A DNA stretch of 64,000 nucleotides from contig JAEPQH010000001.1 in assembly GCA_017640605.1 (NCBI GenBank), positions 186,001-250,000 of the forward strand. The letters are read 5' to 3'. Made by a program: the position numbers and the translations under genes. Source of the DNA: Balneolaceae bacterium (lineage in GTDB: Bacteria; Bacteroidota; Rhodothermia; Balneolales; Balneolaceae). Shown piece by piece: positions 17,139-26,816 of the stretch (the stretch's first letter is position 1; every line of letters begins with the position of its first letter). The notes under the pieces are model-generated. The model was given only the letters and a program-made list of their open reading frames with translations, had not been told where the DNA came from and did not search any database.

Positions 17139-19120
17139 GACTCTTTCACCAATACGATTTGTTCGGCATGCGTATTTACGAGTTGATCGTACATATCCTT
17201 TAAAGCTGCGTATTCGTTGGGTGAATATTGTGATTTATTCACCTTAAGGATGTATCTCATCATAATAGCACCATTTCCTGCCTGCAAGATCCGCTGAAAT
17301 TCGGCGGAATTATCGGGCATTCTGTAAATAATGGGTTTGGGAAGTTCGTCGATTACCCATCCCTGCGGAATTGAAATATTCATAGAAACCATTTTCTGAA
17401 ATGGTGTCAAATAATCTACCGGAAAGAACCGCTCATCCATAGTAAACGGATTTCGGCTCACTTGCTCAACCACCATTGGGTTGAAGTAGATTACGTCCGA
17501 ATCAACCGCATCGGTTTGTTCAAATTCCAGTTGATACGTAAACCCCTGCTCTTCATTATCCTGAACTCCTGTTACTGTTGTGACTTTATTAAACGAGTTA
17601 TTTTGAAAAACCAACTCTTGCAACGAGTTTACCGAGTCGGAAGCTAAATATTCACTTCGCAATTCTTTAGCAAAATATCCAGTGTTCTGATCTCTGATAC
17701 TACCCGTTATCCCTTGTTCTGTGATGTTTACTAATACTGTTTTTACGCTCGCGTTTTGGCTTACATTATTGATGGGCATCCAGATTACTTGATCCTCGTA
17801 AATCAATAGTCCTTGCGTTCTAAGTACATATTCAGGAAGTAAGTTATATGGCCGATCGGGATCTGTTGCATCTAGAATAAATGCATCATCTTCTAAATCC
17901 ACATAAACCAATGCATAATTGAACTGATCGATTACACCCAACAAAGTATTTATTTCTCCATTTTTATGAGTACTGGTAATTAGCGGATAGGCATTTAAGC
18001 CGGCTTCCTTAAGTAGTTGCAACAACACCATATTTATTTCTGTTGCCGAGCCCTTTGCTTCTTTGAATACTTTCGCAGTGTTTTTATCCATAAAAAGTCC
18101 GCTGTACCCATCCCATTCCATTCTTTTAGAAACAAGATTATACAGTGCTCGCATTTTCTCTTGATCCGATTCTAACCCGTAGGTTTCCAATTGCATTTCT
18201 GCAACCATTGCATTATCAGTTTTCAAACGTTTTCCGAAATAATTACTCTTTAGCAAGTCGCTGATTACATGCTCCCAACCTTGGGTATACATGTAGGTTC
18301 GTCCGCCTGGCACTTTTACACTTGTAAACTGAAATTCCAGTCGCGCTTCGTAAGCTTTTCTAGATTTTATGTAAGGCTCATCGGGCAGGGCTTTTACATT
18401 TCTCATGGCGAAGTAGAGCTCTTTTCCGGTCTGAAAATCATCTCCCATTCGGCTGTTGTAGGTATTCGCTTCTTCAAAGAAAAGATTCTCATACCCTTTC
18501 GTTTGATAATTAAAAACGAAGTACTCCGGTACTTTTGCTGTATACTCGCTCCAAATTGTTGGGATCTCTGTTTGAAAATACCAGGTTGGATACCAGTAGG
18601 AAAATTCCATGGTCATTTCGTAGTACACTTCGATGATGGTACCCTTACTTACATTGGGCACCGAAATTTTTTGTACCGACCAGTTTTTTGTTTCCTCCTC
18701 TTCAAAAATGTTCTCTTTGGATGCTTCTGTTGCAACAACATCTCCGTTCTCTATCACATTGTAAGCGGTAACTTTAAGTTTGTCAATTTCTTGCTCCGGA
18801 TCTTCATGCCGAAATCGAATGCTTATATCTGCCAAAGAAACACCGGCGTCTTCCAGTATTTTTATTCGTTTATGTCTGCTGGTTATTAACTCAAATCCTT
18901 TTCGGTTGGAGTATCTGATTTCAGAATTTCCTTTATCGAAAAGTATCACTGCATCTGCAGTTGGGTCCTCTTCATATACTGTCATTTCCAGATGCGATCG
19001 AGGTATATCTCCATAATCGAATACATTTGTGGTAGATTGCCCGAATAGTTTATTTGGTGATATCAGAGTGAGGATAAGAAGTGTTGAAACTGCACCAGCT
19101 CTTTTTATAAGTGACTGCAT
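17135..19120 (-). CDS. DUF3857/transglutaminase-like protein, catalytic site degenerate
   Basis: A 661-residue exported protein with a signal peptide ending near NKLFGQ (residue 28). DUF3857 covers about 30-245 (DYGDIPRSHLEMTVYEEDP, then YWYPTWYFQTEIPTIWSEY), and the transglutaminase-like core about 310-450. The catalytic cysteine is replaced at Ala359 (KGSATEINMVLL) and the histidine at Tyr402 (DQFNYALVYV), while the aspartate remains (FILDATD, Asp417). It is therefore probably a binding or scaffold protein. It is the middle gene of the operon, 3 bp after the 19124 gene and overlapping the next by 4 bp. Confidence 0.85.
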   Translation of the reverse strand: MQSLIKRAGAVSTLLILTLISPNKLFGQSTTNVFDYGDIPRSHLEMTVYEEDPTADAVILFDKGNSEIRYSNRKGFELITSRHKRIKILEDAGVSLADISIRFRHEDPEQEIDKLKVTAYNVIENGDVVATEASKENIFEEEETKNWSVQKISVPNVSKGTIIEVYYEMTMEFSYWYPTWYFQTEIPTIWSEYTAKVPEYFVFNYQTKGYENLFFEEANTYNSRMGDDFQTGKELYFAMRNVKALPDEPYIKSRKAYEARLEFQFTSVKVPGGRTYMYTQGWEHVISDLLKSNYFGKRLKTDNAMVAEMQLETYGLESDQEKMRALYNLVSKRMEWDGYSGLFMDKNTAKVFKEAKGSATEINMVLLQLLKEAGLNAYPLITSTHKNGEINTLLGVIDQFNYALVYVDLEDDAFILDATDPDRPYNLLPEYVLRTQGLLIYEDQVIWMPINNVSQNASVKTVLVNITEQGITGSIRDQNTGYFAKELRSEYLASDSVNSLQELVFQNNSFNKVTTVTGVQDNEEQGFTYQLEFEQTDAVDSDVIYFNPMVVEQVSRNPFTMDERFFPVDYLTPFQKMVSMNISIPQGWVIDELPKPIIYRMPDNSAEFQRILQAGNGAIMMRYILKVNKSQYSPNEYAALKDMYDQLVNTHAEQIVLVKES

Positions 19121-19123
19121 ATG

Positions 19124-21139
19124 TTATAGTTTAGTAAATACAATATTCTCGTTTAGGCTAACTACCATTTGATCATACATACCTTTCAGAACTTCGTATT
19201 CTTCGGGCATAAAGCGCATTTTATCGATTTTAAACCGATAGTTTAGTGTGATGGTATTACCCTCGGCTTTGATGATTCTTCGAAACTCGCCGGCTCTACC
19301 CGGCAACCGATATAAAACCGGTGTAGGGAGTTCATCCACTTGCCAGTTTTCAGGGATGGTAATGGTCATAACCATATTTTCATCGAAGGTATAATCAAAA
19401 TCTACGGGGTAGGTTCTGTTTTCAAGATTGAAAGGATTGCTCGAAATTCGGCCCATTATCATTGGATTGAAATAAAACGTTGAATACTCTTCAAGCCCTT
19501 TCTTAGCGAATTCGAAATTGACGTCTACACCTTGCACTACATCTGCATTATTTACAATTAGTTTAGACAGATTTACTTCAGATTTTGATCCAAAATATTT
19601 GTCTCTAATCGCAATTTCTTGCTGCTCATCTGACAGTAATTCTTTTGCGTTAACAGCAAATAATCCTTTAAACTGGACGGATGCATCGCCGCGAATACTA
19701 TCCTGTGAAATATCGATTGATATATTTTTAAACGAGGTACTTTTTACTATTTGATCGATGGGCAACCAAACTAGTTGCTTGGTATAAAGCATTAATCCTT
19801 CTGTACCGATAATATTTGAGGGTAATATGGTGTAAGGGTGGTACTCATTTTTTGGATCTAATAAGTAGTAATTCTCGTCAACTGCAACGTATGTAATGGT
19901 AGTATTAAATTGACCATGCTCAGGAAATAATCCAATTATTTCACCATTTCCGGCAGTACTTACCAATATCGGATAAGCCTGAAAACCAGCTTCTCGTAAA
20001 AGCTGTATCAGTATAAAATTCATAGCAGAACTGGAAGCCAATCCTTCGTTGTAATACTCTTCTAAACTCTTATCTACATACAAGCGATAGCTTTTATCCC
20101 ATTTTATTTTTTCTTTCACATGATTATAGAGTGCAATCATTTTATCCAGATTCGAATCATGGCCTTCAACAACATTATTCGCTACTTCCTTAAGCGTCCT
20201 ACTACTTTTTAGTCGATCCCCATAGTTTCTATATTCGTCAAGACCTGCAACTACTTCCTCCCAAGTTTTTATAATTCTTTCAGGCATCGAACCCGGAAAT
20301 TCAACTCCTGCAAGCTGGTATCTCACATGTGCTAAATAATCAATTTTAGCTTTCATATAAGGCTCGCTTTGTATGGCAGGAACATCTTTCATTACGTATC
20401 TGTTTTTAATTCCTTCAACCATAAAATCTTGCATTCCCTGATTTGACCTTCCCGCATTTTGTTGCCCTGCCATTACACTTGGTCCTGCTGAAGGCCTGAT
20501 AGTGTATCGTTCGTTATAGTCTGAACTTTCTTGAAAAAAATACTCCTGATACCCTCTTGTAACCGTAAGGAACTTAAAAAATTGGGGTATTTGGGTATTG
20601 TATTCACTCCAAAGCGTAGGATATTCTCCTTGAAAGTACCAATCTGGGAAATCGATCGGATTTTCTGACCTCTTATCATATTCATACTCGATAATGCATC
20701 CTGACCGAACGTTGGGTATAGAAAATTTAAGAACTGCCCAGCTACTACTAGTATTCTCAGTAAATGTATCGCCTTTTCCAATACTTGACTCCACAATTTC
20801 GTTATTATCGTCCAAACAATACGAGCTTGCTTTAACATTATTTATTTTCTGTTCAGAATCACCAGTACGATACCCAATGCTAACGTCTGCTAATTCTAAT
20901 GCATCATCGGTAAATACTTTACTCCTGCGATGTATTTTGGTCGATAGTTGAAATAGATTATTCACATAATTCAACTCCGACTCACCAACCTCGAACAACA
21001 CCACTGCACTTGCGCTGCTGTCGAGATCGTATACTTCCATCTCTAAATCTGCTCGGGATATGTCTCCGAATTTCTGAACCTGTGCCTGAAGAGGAAAAAA
21101 ATATAGCCCCCAAAATAATACCGCGAAAAAAGCCTTCAT
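19124..21139 (-). CDS. DUF3857/transglutaminase-like protein, catalytic site degenerate
   Basis: A 671-residue exported protein with signal peptide MKAFFAVLFWGLYFFPLQAQ. It has the same three-part plan as its neighbours: DUF3857 (FGDISRADLEMEVYDLD to FPDWYFQGEYPTLWSEY), degenerate transglutaminase core and C-terminal beta domain with PVDFDYTFDENM. The catalytic Cys becomes Ser (GLASSSAMNFIL) and the His becomes Thr (GQFNTTITYV), with the Asp region kept as LLDPKN. It has an insertion of about 20 residues rich in Ser/Gly/Gln (MAGQQNAGRSNQG) not seen in the paralogues. First gene of the operon, divergent from the DUF1800 gene across 202 bp. Confidence 0.85.
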   Translation of the reverse strand: MKAFFAVLFWGLYFFPLQAQVQKFGDISRADLEMEVYDLDSSASAVVLFEVGESELNYVNNLFQLSTKIHRRSKVFTDDALELADVSIGYRTGDSEQKINNVKASSYCLDDNNEIVESSIGKGDTFTENTSSSWAVLKFSIPNVRSGCIIEYEYDKRSENPIDFPDWYFQGEYPTLWSEYNTQIPQFFKFLTVTRGYQEYFFQESSDYNERYTIRPSAGPSVMAGQQNAGRSNQGMQDFMVEGIKNRYVMKDVPAIQSEPYMKAKIDYLAHVRYQLAGVEFPGSMPERIIKTWEEVVAGLDEYRNYGDRLKSSRTLKEVANNVVEGHDSNLDKMIALYNHVKEKIKWDKSYRLYVDKSLEEYYNEGLASSSAMNFILIQLLREAGFQAYPILVSTAGNGEIIGLFPEHGQFNTTITYVAVDENYYLLDPKNEYHPYTILPSNIIGTEGLMLYTKQLVWLPIDQIVKSTSFKNISIDISQDSIRGDASVQFKGLFAVNAKELLSDEQQEIAIRDKYFGSKSEVNLSKLIVNNADVVQGVDVNFEFAKKGLEEYSTFYFNPMIMGRISSNPFNLENRTYPVDFDYTFDENMVMTITIPENWQVDELPTPVLYRLPGRAGEFRRIIKAEGNTITLNYRFKIDKMRFMPEEYEVLKGMYDQMVVSLNENIVFTKL

Positions 21140-21341
21140 CTATATTTAACTAATTAAAAATGTTCAGCAAAGTAACATTTTTCTTATTCCTAAATCAACA
21201 AAAACTCCACTCACTAATCCTTTCAGATTTCTCTTAAAAAGGGCTGCTGGCAACATTTAATGTAACAATCGAATGTAACTTCCCCTCTTACACTACGACG
21301 CATCACCGTCGATAACAGGAGCACAGAATTAACGCAGTTTC

Positions 21342-22931
21342 ATGAATTCATCTCCAACGATTGTTCACTCACTCACACAACAACACACCGGCTTGCCGGC
21401 ATACACCGGTAACTGGGGCAAAGCGCAGGCATCGCATTTAGTCCGCCGCACACACTTTGGTAACAAAGTAAGCGACCTTAATCGAGTTCGGGCTTTTGCA
21501 AATGCAACCGAAGCAGCTCAAACTTTGGTTGATGAAGCCAAAAATGCCGTTTTGCCGGACGCCCCTTCCTGGTTCGCCAATAACAATTCGGGGAATATCC
21601 TTGATATGTACGACATTCAGTTTCGCTGGATGGATGCCATGTACCAAGGTGGTTTTCTGTCGAAGATGTTATTGTTCTGGACCAACCATTTTGCGGTTTC
21701 CTATCAAAACATGAATGACTTGCCGGGCAAAGCACCAAACAGTTATGCCAGCCACATGTTCAAGTATGTGAAGTTGTTGCAAACTGATGGATTTGGTGAT
21801 TTTAAAGAACTCGTAAAAAAAGTGAGCAAGAACTCGGCAATGTTGTATTACCTTAATAATTACAACAATCGCGCCGGGCAGCCCAACGAAGATTTTGCCC
21901 GTGAATTATTAGAGTTGTTTACTCTCGGCACTACCGATAAAAACGGTGCTGATAATTACAGCGAAACAGATGTAGCCGAAGTAGCCCGAGCCGTTACCGG
22001 CTGGCGGGTAAATAACTCAAATTTATCCGGCTTTTTTGATGAAGATCGTTTTGATGCTACCTCGAAAACAATTTTTGGGATTTCGGACAACTACACCATG
22101 GATTCGGTGGTGGATTTAATTTTTGATGAAAAACCGGAAAAAGTAGCATGGTTCTTATCAAAGAAGTTGTACACCTTTTTTGTTAGTGCAGAACCGGAAG
22201 AAGCTCTAGTACAAGCATTGGCCGATTACTGCCTAAGTGTGAACTTCGATATCTCTGCGGTACTTGTAAACTTGCTTGCCTCCGAACACTTTTACAAAGA
22301 GCGATTTTTCGGTGCCCGCATCAAAAGCCCGATTGAAATCTATCTCGGCTTCCTTCGTCAGTTTGAGATTGTGCCAACCCCAGAGATTAAAGAATTCATC
22401 AGAGTTCAAATGCCTGAACTAAATGAAGAATTACTGCGCCCTGAAACCGTTTTTGGCTGGAGTGGTTATAATCCGCCTGATTCGGACGGAACTCCCGGCC
22501 ATTTCACCTGGCTGAATACGAATTTGCTTCCGGCTCGTTGGAGTACTATCACTGATATGATTTACGGCTACAATGGCGCCGGTGATTTGTACAACCCCAT
22601 GCGCATTGCCGAGAAAGTATCTGATCCCCGAAATCCATTTACGCTGGCTGAAGACATTGTAGAACATCTGCTGTCACTTCCACTTGATCAAGTGGGTGTT
22701 CGGGAAGTTGAAGAAGATTTTACAGGAGATCCTGCTTTTGCACCTGATTTAAGCTCATTCCCTGAGTATAAAATCAATCTTGCTAAGATTTTGCTGGGTC
22801 CCATTCCCTGGTACGAATGGACGGCTAATACCGATAACGATGGTAACTTGTATTACGAAGAACATCTGGCCGAGGCACTTCGGCAATACATTTCGTACAT
22901 CATTCAACTACCGGCGTATCAATTAATTTAA
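21342..22931 (+). CDS. DUF1800 domain-containing protein
   Basis: A 529-residue DUF1800 protein. Recognisable family segments are SHLVRRTHFGNKVSDLNRV near residue 30, LLFWTNHFAVSYQNM near 105, NEDFARELLELFTLG near 185, YSETDVAEVARAVTGWRV near 210, and TVFGWSGYNPP near 370. No signal peptide is visible at this ATG or in the next residues. DUF1800 genes are almost always paired with DUF1501 genes, as here (12-bp gap, then a twin-arginine-led DUF1501 protein), so export as a partner is possible. Biochemical function is unknown. Confidence 0.9.
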   Translation: MNSSPTIVHSLTQQHTGLPAYTGNWGKAQASHLVRRTHFGNKVSDLNRVRAFANATEAAQTLVDEAKNAVLPDAPSWFANNNSGNILDMYDIQFRWMDAMYQGGFLSKMLLFWTNHFAVSYQNMNDLPGKAPNSYASHMFKYVKLLQTDGFGDFKELVKKVSKNSAMLYYLNNYNNRAGQPNEDFARELLELFTLGTTDKNGADNYSETDVAEVARAVTGWRVNNSNLSGFFDEDRFDATSKTIFGISDNYTMDSVVDLIFDEKPEKVAWFLSKKLYTFFVSAEPEEALVQALADYCLSVNFDISAVLVNLLASEHFYKERFFGARIKSPIEIYLGFLRQFEIVPTPEIKEFIRVQMPELNEELLRPETVFGWSGYNPPDSDGTPGHFTWLNTNLLPARWSTITDMIYGYNGAGDLYNPMRIAEKVSDPRNPFTLAEDIVEHLLSLPLDQVGVREVEEDFTGDPAFAPDLSSFPEYKINLAKILLGPIPWYEWTANTDNDGNLYYEEHLAEALRQYISYIIQLPAYQLI

Positions 22932-22943
22932 GGGAGACTCAGC

Positions 22944-24566
22944 ATGTGTAATCAACATTCATCGCACAAAAACCGCCATGGAAGCAGCCTTGAACACGGC
23001 CAAGCCCATGAAAAAGATCATCAATCGTGGACTCGACGTAGTTTCTTAAGCACTCTGGGAATTGGAGCACTTGGCTCGGGTTTAATGCTGGGTGGCACTC
23101 CGGTAAATGCCATGGCGCGTACAAAATTCCTAAACCGATTGGCTTCTGCCGCTAATAATCGTGTGTTAATTTTAATTCAACTGGGTGGCGGAAATGATGG
23201 ACTCAATACCGTAATTCCGGTAGAAAATGATGTGTATTTCCAGAAACGTCCTACTATCGCCATCACTAAAAACGAAGCCATTTCTTTGAGCGATGATATC
23301 GGACTGCATCCCGCTATGGGGAGTTTATCGCCAATGTGGAGCGAAGGGAATATGGCCGTTTTCAATAATGTAGGCTACGAAAACCCGAATCGTTCGCATG
23401 CACGATCTACTGATATCTGGACATCAGCCAGCGATTCCGATCAAATGATGGGAACGGGCTGGGCCGGTCGCTTTTTGGTGGAAGACAATCCCGATTTAAT
23501 CGCAAATCCCCCTGAATTTCCTTTGGGCGTTCGTATTGGTGGTTCCTCAACCCTATTCCAAAGTGAGTTTGGTAATCTCGGAGTAACCTTTGGAGGTGCA
23601 GCCCAATTCGCTCAATTTCTGGAACAGGGAGGTTTCTATAACGAAGAAAATACCCCTGACAACGATTTCGGACGTTCCCTTTCCTTTGCTCGTAAAATTG
23701 CGAATTCCTCGTTTCGATATCTGGAAGCCATTCAGGAAGCTGCTGATAATTCCACCAATTTGAATGAGTATCCAAATTCCGGATTATCTCGAAGTCTTTC
23801 GGTAGTTGCTCGCTTAATTCGTGGTGGTTTACAAACTAAAGTGTTTCTGGTTTCGAAAGGTGGATTTGACACCCACAATAATCAGGGTTCAACGGAAGGT
23901 GGTCATGCTAATTTATTACGTGATGTGGCCGATTCTGTACAAGCATTTTATGCTGATTTGGTTTCGGATGGATTGAATGATCGTGCCTTAACTATGACTT
24001 TTTCTGAATTCGGCAGAACCTTGGATGAAAATTCATCAGCCGGAACCGACCACGGCTCATCGGCGCCGGTAATGGTTTTTGGACCTGTAAATGGTGGTAT
24101 TTATGGCGAGCATGCAGATTTAATCGATCTGGACCGCTCCGGTGATCCTGTATATGGCCTGGATTACAGAAATATCTACGCCAATATTTTGGATAATTGG
24201 TTCGAATTAGAATCTGCCGGAATGAGCGCAGTGTTGGATGGTGAATATGAAGATTTAGGCTTCCTGAATGTGGCTACACATGCATCACCGAATAGCAAAC
24301 CATTCGCCTTTAAACTGCATCAAAATTATCCGAATCCATTTAATCCGTCAACAAACATACAGTTTACTTTACCGGCTTCTGTAAATGTTCGTCTACAAGT
24401 GTTCAACATTCAAGGGCAATTGATTCAAACGCTTATTGATGGGAACGTACCCGCCGGAGAGCAAAACATCCGGTTCGATGGAAGCAATCTTTCTAACGGA
24501 ACCTATGTGTATCGATTGGAAACTCCTTACGGGGCTGCATCCAGAAAAATGACTTTAATTAAATAA
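22944..24566 (+). CDS. DUF1501 protein with Tat leader and type IX secretion tail
   Basis: A 540-residue DUF1501 protein of the alkaline phosphatase/sulfatase-like superfamily. The N-terminus carries a twin-arginine motif TRRSFLSTLG near residue 30, followed by a hydrophobic stretch to about residue 55. The core begins VLILIQLGGGNDGLNTVIPV and includes GFDTHNNQ and SEFGRTLDENSSAGTDHGS near 320-370. The last 80 residues are a type IX sorting domain (NYPNPFNPSTNIQFTLP, then GTYVYRLETPYGAASRKMTLIK). The ATG has a good ribosome site (GGGAGA). Probably surface-displayed; substrate unknown. Confidence 0.92.
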   Translation: MCNQHSSHKNRHGSSLEHGQAHEKDHQSWTRRSFLSTLGIGALGSGLMLGGTPVNAMARTKFLNRLASAANNRVLILIQLGGGNDGLNTVIPVENDVYFQKRPTIAITKNEAISLSDDIGLHPAMGSLSPMWSEGNMAVFNNVGYENPNRSHARSTDIWTSASDSDQMMGTGWAGRFLVEDNPDLIANPPEFPLGVRIGGSSTLFQSEFGNLGVTFGGAAQFAQFLEQGGFYNEENTPDNDFGRSLSFARKIANSSFRYLEAIQEAADNSTNLNEYPNSGLSRSLSVVARLIRGGLQTKVFLVSKGGFDTHNNQGSTEGGHANLLRDVADSVQAFYADLVSDGLNDRALTMTFSEFGRTLDENSSAGTDHGSSAPVMVFGPVNGGIYGEHADLIDLDRSGDPVYGLDYRNIYANILDNWFELESAGMSAVLDGEYEDLGFLNVATHASPNSKPFAFKLHQNYPNPFNPSTNIQFTLPASVNVRLQVFNIQGQLIQTLIDGNVPAGEQNIRFDGSNLSNGTYVYRLETPYGAASRKMTLIK

Positions 24567-24568
24567 CT

Positions 24569-25618
24569 ATGGCAAAACGAATACGCTTTTTGGCACTCAT
24601 CATTTCTATTGTCAGCCTGTTTATGCTGAGCAATTGTGATGCCGTAGATGCCATCAAAGGAACAGATGAACCCGACGATTTACAAAAAATCCAAACACTG
24701 CATCCTGTACTTTTAAATGGAAAATGGGGATATATCACCAATAACGGAGAAATGTCGGTTGCACCTCAATTTGATGAAGCAAAGGATTTTAAAGGCGGTT
24801 TTGCTGCTGTTCGAAAAGACACCGAATGGGGATATATTTCTGAAACCGATGGATCGTTAACAATTCCGATTCAATTTAGTGTAGCCGGAGATTTTTCCAA
24901 CGGATTAGCCCTTGCTCAACTCCCAAATCAGTTATATGGTTTTATCGATTCAACCGGAAATTTTGCCATTGAAGCGCAATTCGAGTTTGCCGGCTCTTTT
25001 AACGAAAACCTGGCAGCTGTTCGCTCCGATGGCTTATGGGGCTATGTTTCAACGGATGGAAACGTTGCTATCAATTTGGAATTCAGTCAGGCCAAAGCCT
25101 TTTCAAATGGCTATGCTGCCGTGGATACCTTCGAAGGCTGGGTATACATAGATAACACAGGAGCTGTAGCCATCAACACCGGATTTCAAGTGGCAGATGC
25201 CGGGAATTTTGCTCAGGGATTAGCTCCACTTCAAACCAACGACGGCTGGGGTTACATCGACGAAAATGGTATTCCGGTGATAAATCCAAAATTCACACAA
25301 GCCGGAAGTTTTTCGGAAGGATTAGCTTGGGTGATGGACGATGAATATTTCGGTTATATCGATCAATCCGGTGAGACAGTGATTCCCTACCAATTTGCTG
25401 AGGTCAAGGCCTTTAACGAAGATTTTGCCGCTGTGCGTATAAGTCGCGATTGGTATTACATCCATGCAGAAACGGGCACTATTGCTTTTAATCAGCCTTT
25501 TGATGCAGCCGAAAGCTTCCGAAATGGAATTGCAAGAGTACGTATTGGCGACGACGAAAACGCTCGATATGGCTACATCAACACAGAAGGTGAATACATT
25601 TGGTACCCCACACGCTAA
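24569..25618 (+). CDS. WG-repeat lipoprotein
   Basis: A 349-residue lipoprotein (lipobox FMLSNC, about Cys24) made almost entirely of WG repeats. Nine repeat starts are visible (WGYI, WGYIS, YGFID, WGYVS, WVYID, WGYID, FGYID, WYYIH, YGYIN) spaced about 33-35 residues, each with the pattern WGYIDxxGxxxIxxxFxxAxxFxxGxAxV. The fold is probably a beta-solenoid or propeller for binding partners. It starts 2 bp after the DUF1501 stop, so it is in the same operon and may be an accessory surface protein for it. Confidence 0.88.
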   Translation: MAKRIRFLALIISIVSLFMLSNCDAVDAIKGTDEPDDLQKIQTLHPVLLNGKWGYITNNGEMSVAPQFDEAKDFKGGFAAVRKDTEWGYISETDGSLTIPIQFSVAGDFSNGLALAQLPNQLYGFIDSTGNFAIEAQFEFAGSFNENLAAVRSDGLWGYVSTDGNVAINLEFSQAKAFSNGYAAVDTFEGWVYIDNTGAVAINTGFQVADAGNFAQGLAPLQTNDGWGYIDENGIPVINPKFTQAGSFSEGLAWVMDDEYFGYIDQSGETVIPYQFAEVKAFNEDFAAVRISRDWYYIHAETGTIAFNQPFDAAESFRNGIARVRIGDDENARYGYINTEGEYIWYPTR

Positions 25619-25625
25619 CAGAGTT

Positions 25626-26684
25626 ATGAAACACATCATTAAATTTTTGCTACTTGGATTCCTTTTTTCATCTGCTTGTGAAGTGGTGGATGGAATAACC
25701 GGAAAAGAGGAAACACCCACCCTTGCAGAGGTCGAGCTTTTCCCTGTGCTATTAAATGGTGAGTGGGGCTACATCAACAAAAAAGGAGCAATGGTGATTG
25801 AACCTCGTTTCCAGCGTGCCTATGATTTTAGCGAAGGCTTAGCCGTTGTTCGCGAAAGTTGGCGATGGAAATATATTGATGAAACCGGTGAAGAAGCGTT
25901 TGATGGTTATTTCGAAGATTTGCAATCATTTAGCGAAGGCAGAGCCGCTGTTCGGGTGGATGGCCGCTGGGGATATATCAATCTAGATGGAGATTTCATC
26001 ATTAATCCGAGATTTCGTGGAGCTACACCCTTTTCCAATAATCGTGCTTTTGTACGTAGTTTAGATTACCGCGATTATTACTATATCGATGAATTTGGCA
26101 ACTCGCTAGACGCTTTAAACATGCCCAGTGACATGGATTTCATAGAAAGCGGGAGTTTTACTGAAGAACGCGCCTTAGTTCTTGAAGACGGATTATACGG
26201 CTACATCGATCCTACCGGGAACACGATCATCGATTTACAATATGCTGAGGCTCTTCCCTTTTCCGATCAACTTGCAGCAGTGTTGATCAGTAATCGTTGG
26301 GGTTTCATTAATCCGATGGGTACGATTTCTATTTCTCCACAATTTGTGAGCGCAGGCACATTTAACGATGGGTTAGCGCCCGCACGTAAAAACAGCAATC
26401 AATTTGGGTTTATCGACAAGACCGGCACTTTCGTCATATCTGAGCAATTTGATGAGGTTCGTTCTTTCCATGAGGAGTATGCACCAGTTCGCATTGGCGA
26501 TAAATGGACGTTCATTTCCTTGGATGGTGTCCAAATTACCGAACCAAAATTTGACGAAGTAGAACCATTTAATCATGGACTAGCCAGAGTAATTACCTAT
26601 ACCCTGAATGACGAGAACGAGGTAGAGGAAGAAATAGGCTACATCGATAAAACCGGGCGATATGTTTGGTTTCCAACGCAATAG
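25626..26684 (+). CDS. WG-repeat lipoprotein (second copy)
   Basis: A 352-residue paralogue of the preceding protein: lipobox FLFSSAC, then about nine WG-type repeats (WGYIN, WKYID, WGYIN, YYYID, YGYID, WGFIN, FGFID, WTFIS, IGYID). A longer in-frame start at 25464 lies deep inside the previous gene and would remove the signal peptide, so ATG 25626, 7 bp after the previous stop, is preferred. The two copies have diverged, with LNGxWGYI and the final YVWFP/YIWYP best kept. It ends the operon, followed by a strong terminator. Confidence 0.88.
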   Translation: MKHIIKFLLLGFLFSSACEVVDGITGKEETPTLAEVELFPVLLNGEWGYINKKGAMVIEPRFQRAYDFSEGLAVVRESWRWKYIDETGEEAFDGYFEDLQSFSEGRAAVRVDGRWGYINLDGDFIINPRFRGATPFSNNRAFVRSLDYRDYYYIDEFGNSLDALNMPSDMDFIESGSFTEERALVLEDGLYGYIDPTGNTIIDLQYAEALPFSDQLAAVLISNRWGFINPMGTISISPQFVSAGTFNDGLAPARKNSNQFGFIDKTGTFVISEQFDEVRSFHEEYAPVRIGDKWTFISLDGVQITEPKFDEVEPFNHGLARVITYTLNDENEVEEEIGYIDKTGRYVWFPTQ

Positions 26685-26711
26685 TTTTAGTTGACATACA
26701 CTGTAAGTGGG

Positions 26712-26734
26712 AGGCGCCTTCGGGCGCCTTTTTT
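26712..26734 (+). terminator. Strong intrinsic terminator with TTCG loop
   Basis: AGGCGCC-TTCG-GGCGCCT at 26712-26729 followed by a six-T run. A classic UUCG-capped terminator for the DUF1800-DUF1501-WG-WG operon. Confidence 0.95.
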
Positions 26735-26816
26735 ATGGTTAGAATTTTGTCCCATATTCTGATTTCAATTTGTTACTATCATAAATCACTAAATCTCTAA
26801 CTAATTGGGTACTAAT

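Noticed and set aside
18269-18889. 206-codon plus-strand frame opposite a DUF3857 gene
   Set aside because: It lies wholly inside a strongly supported gene, has skewed hydrophobic/aromatic content, and no recognisable domain.
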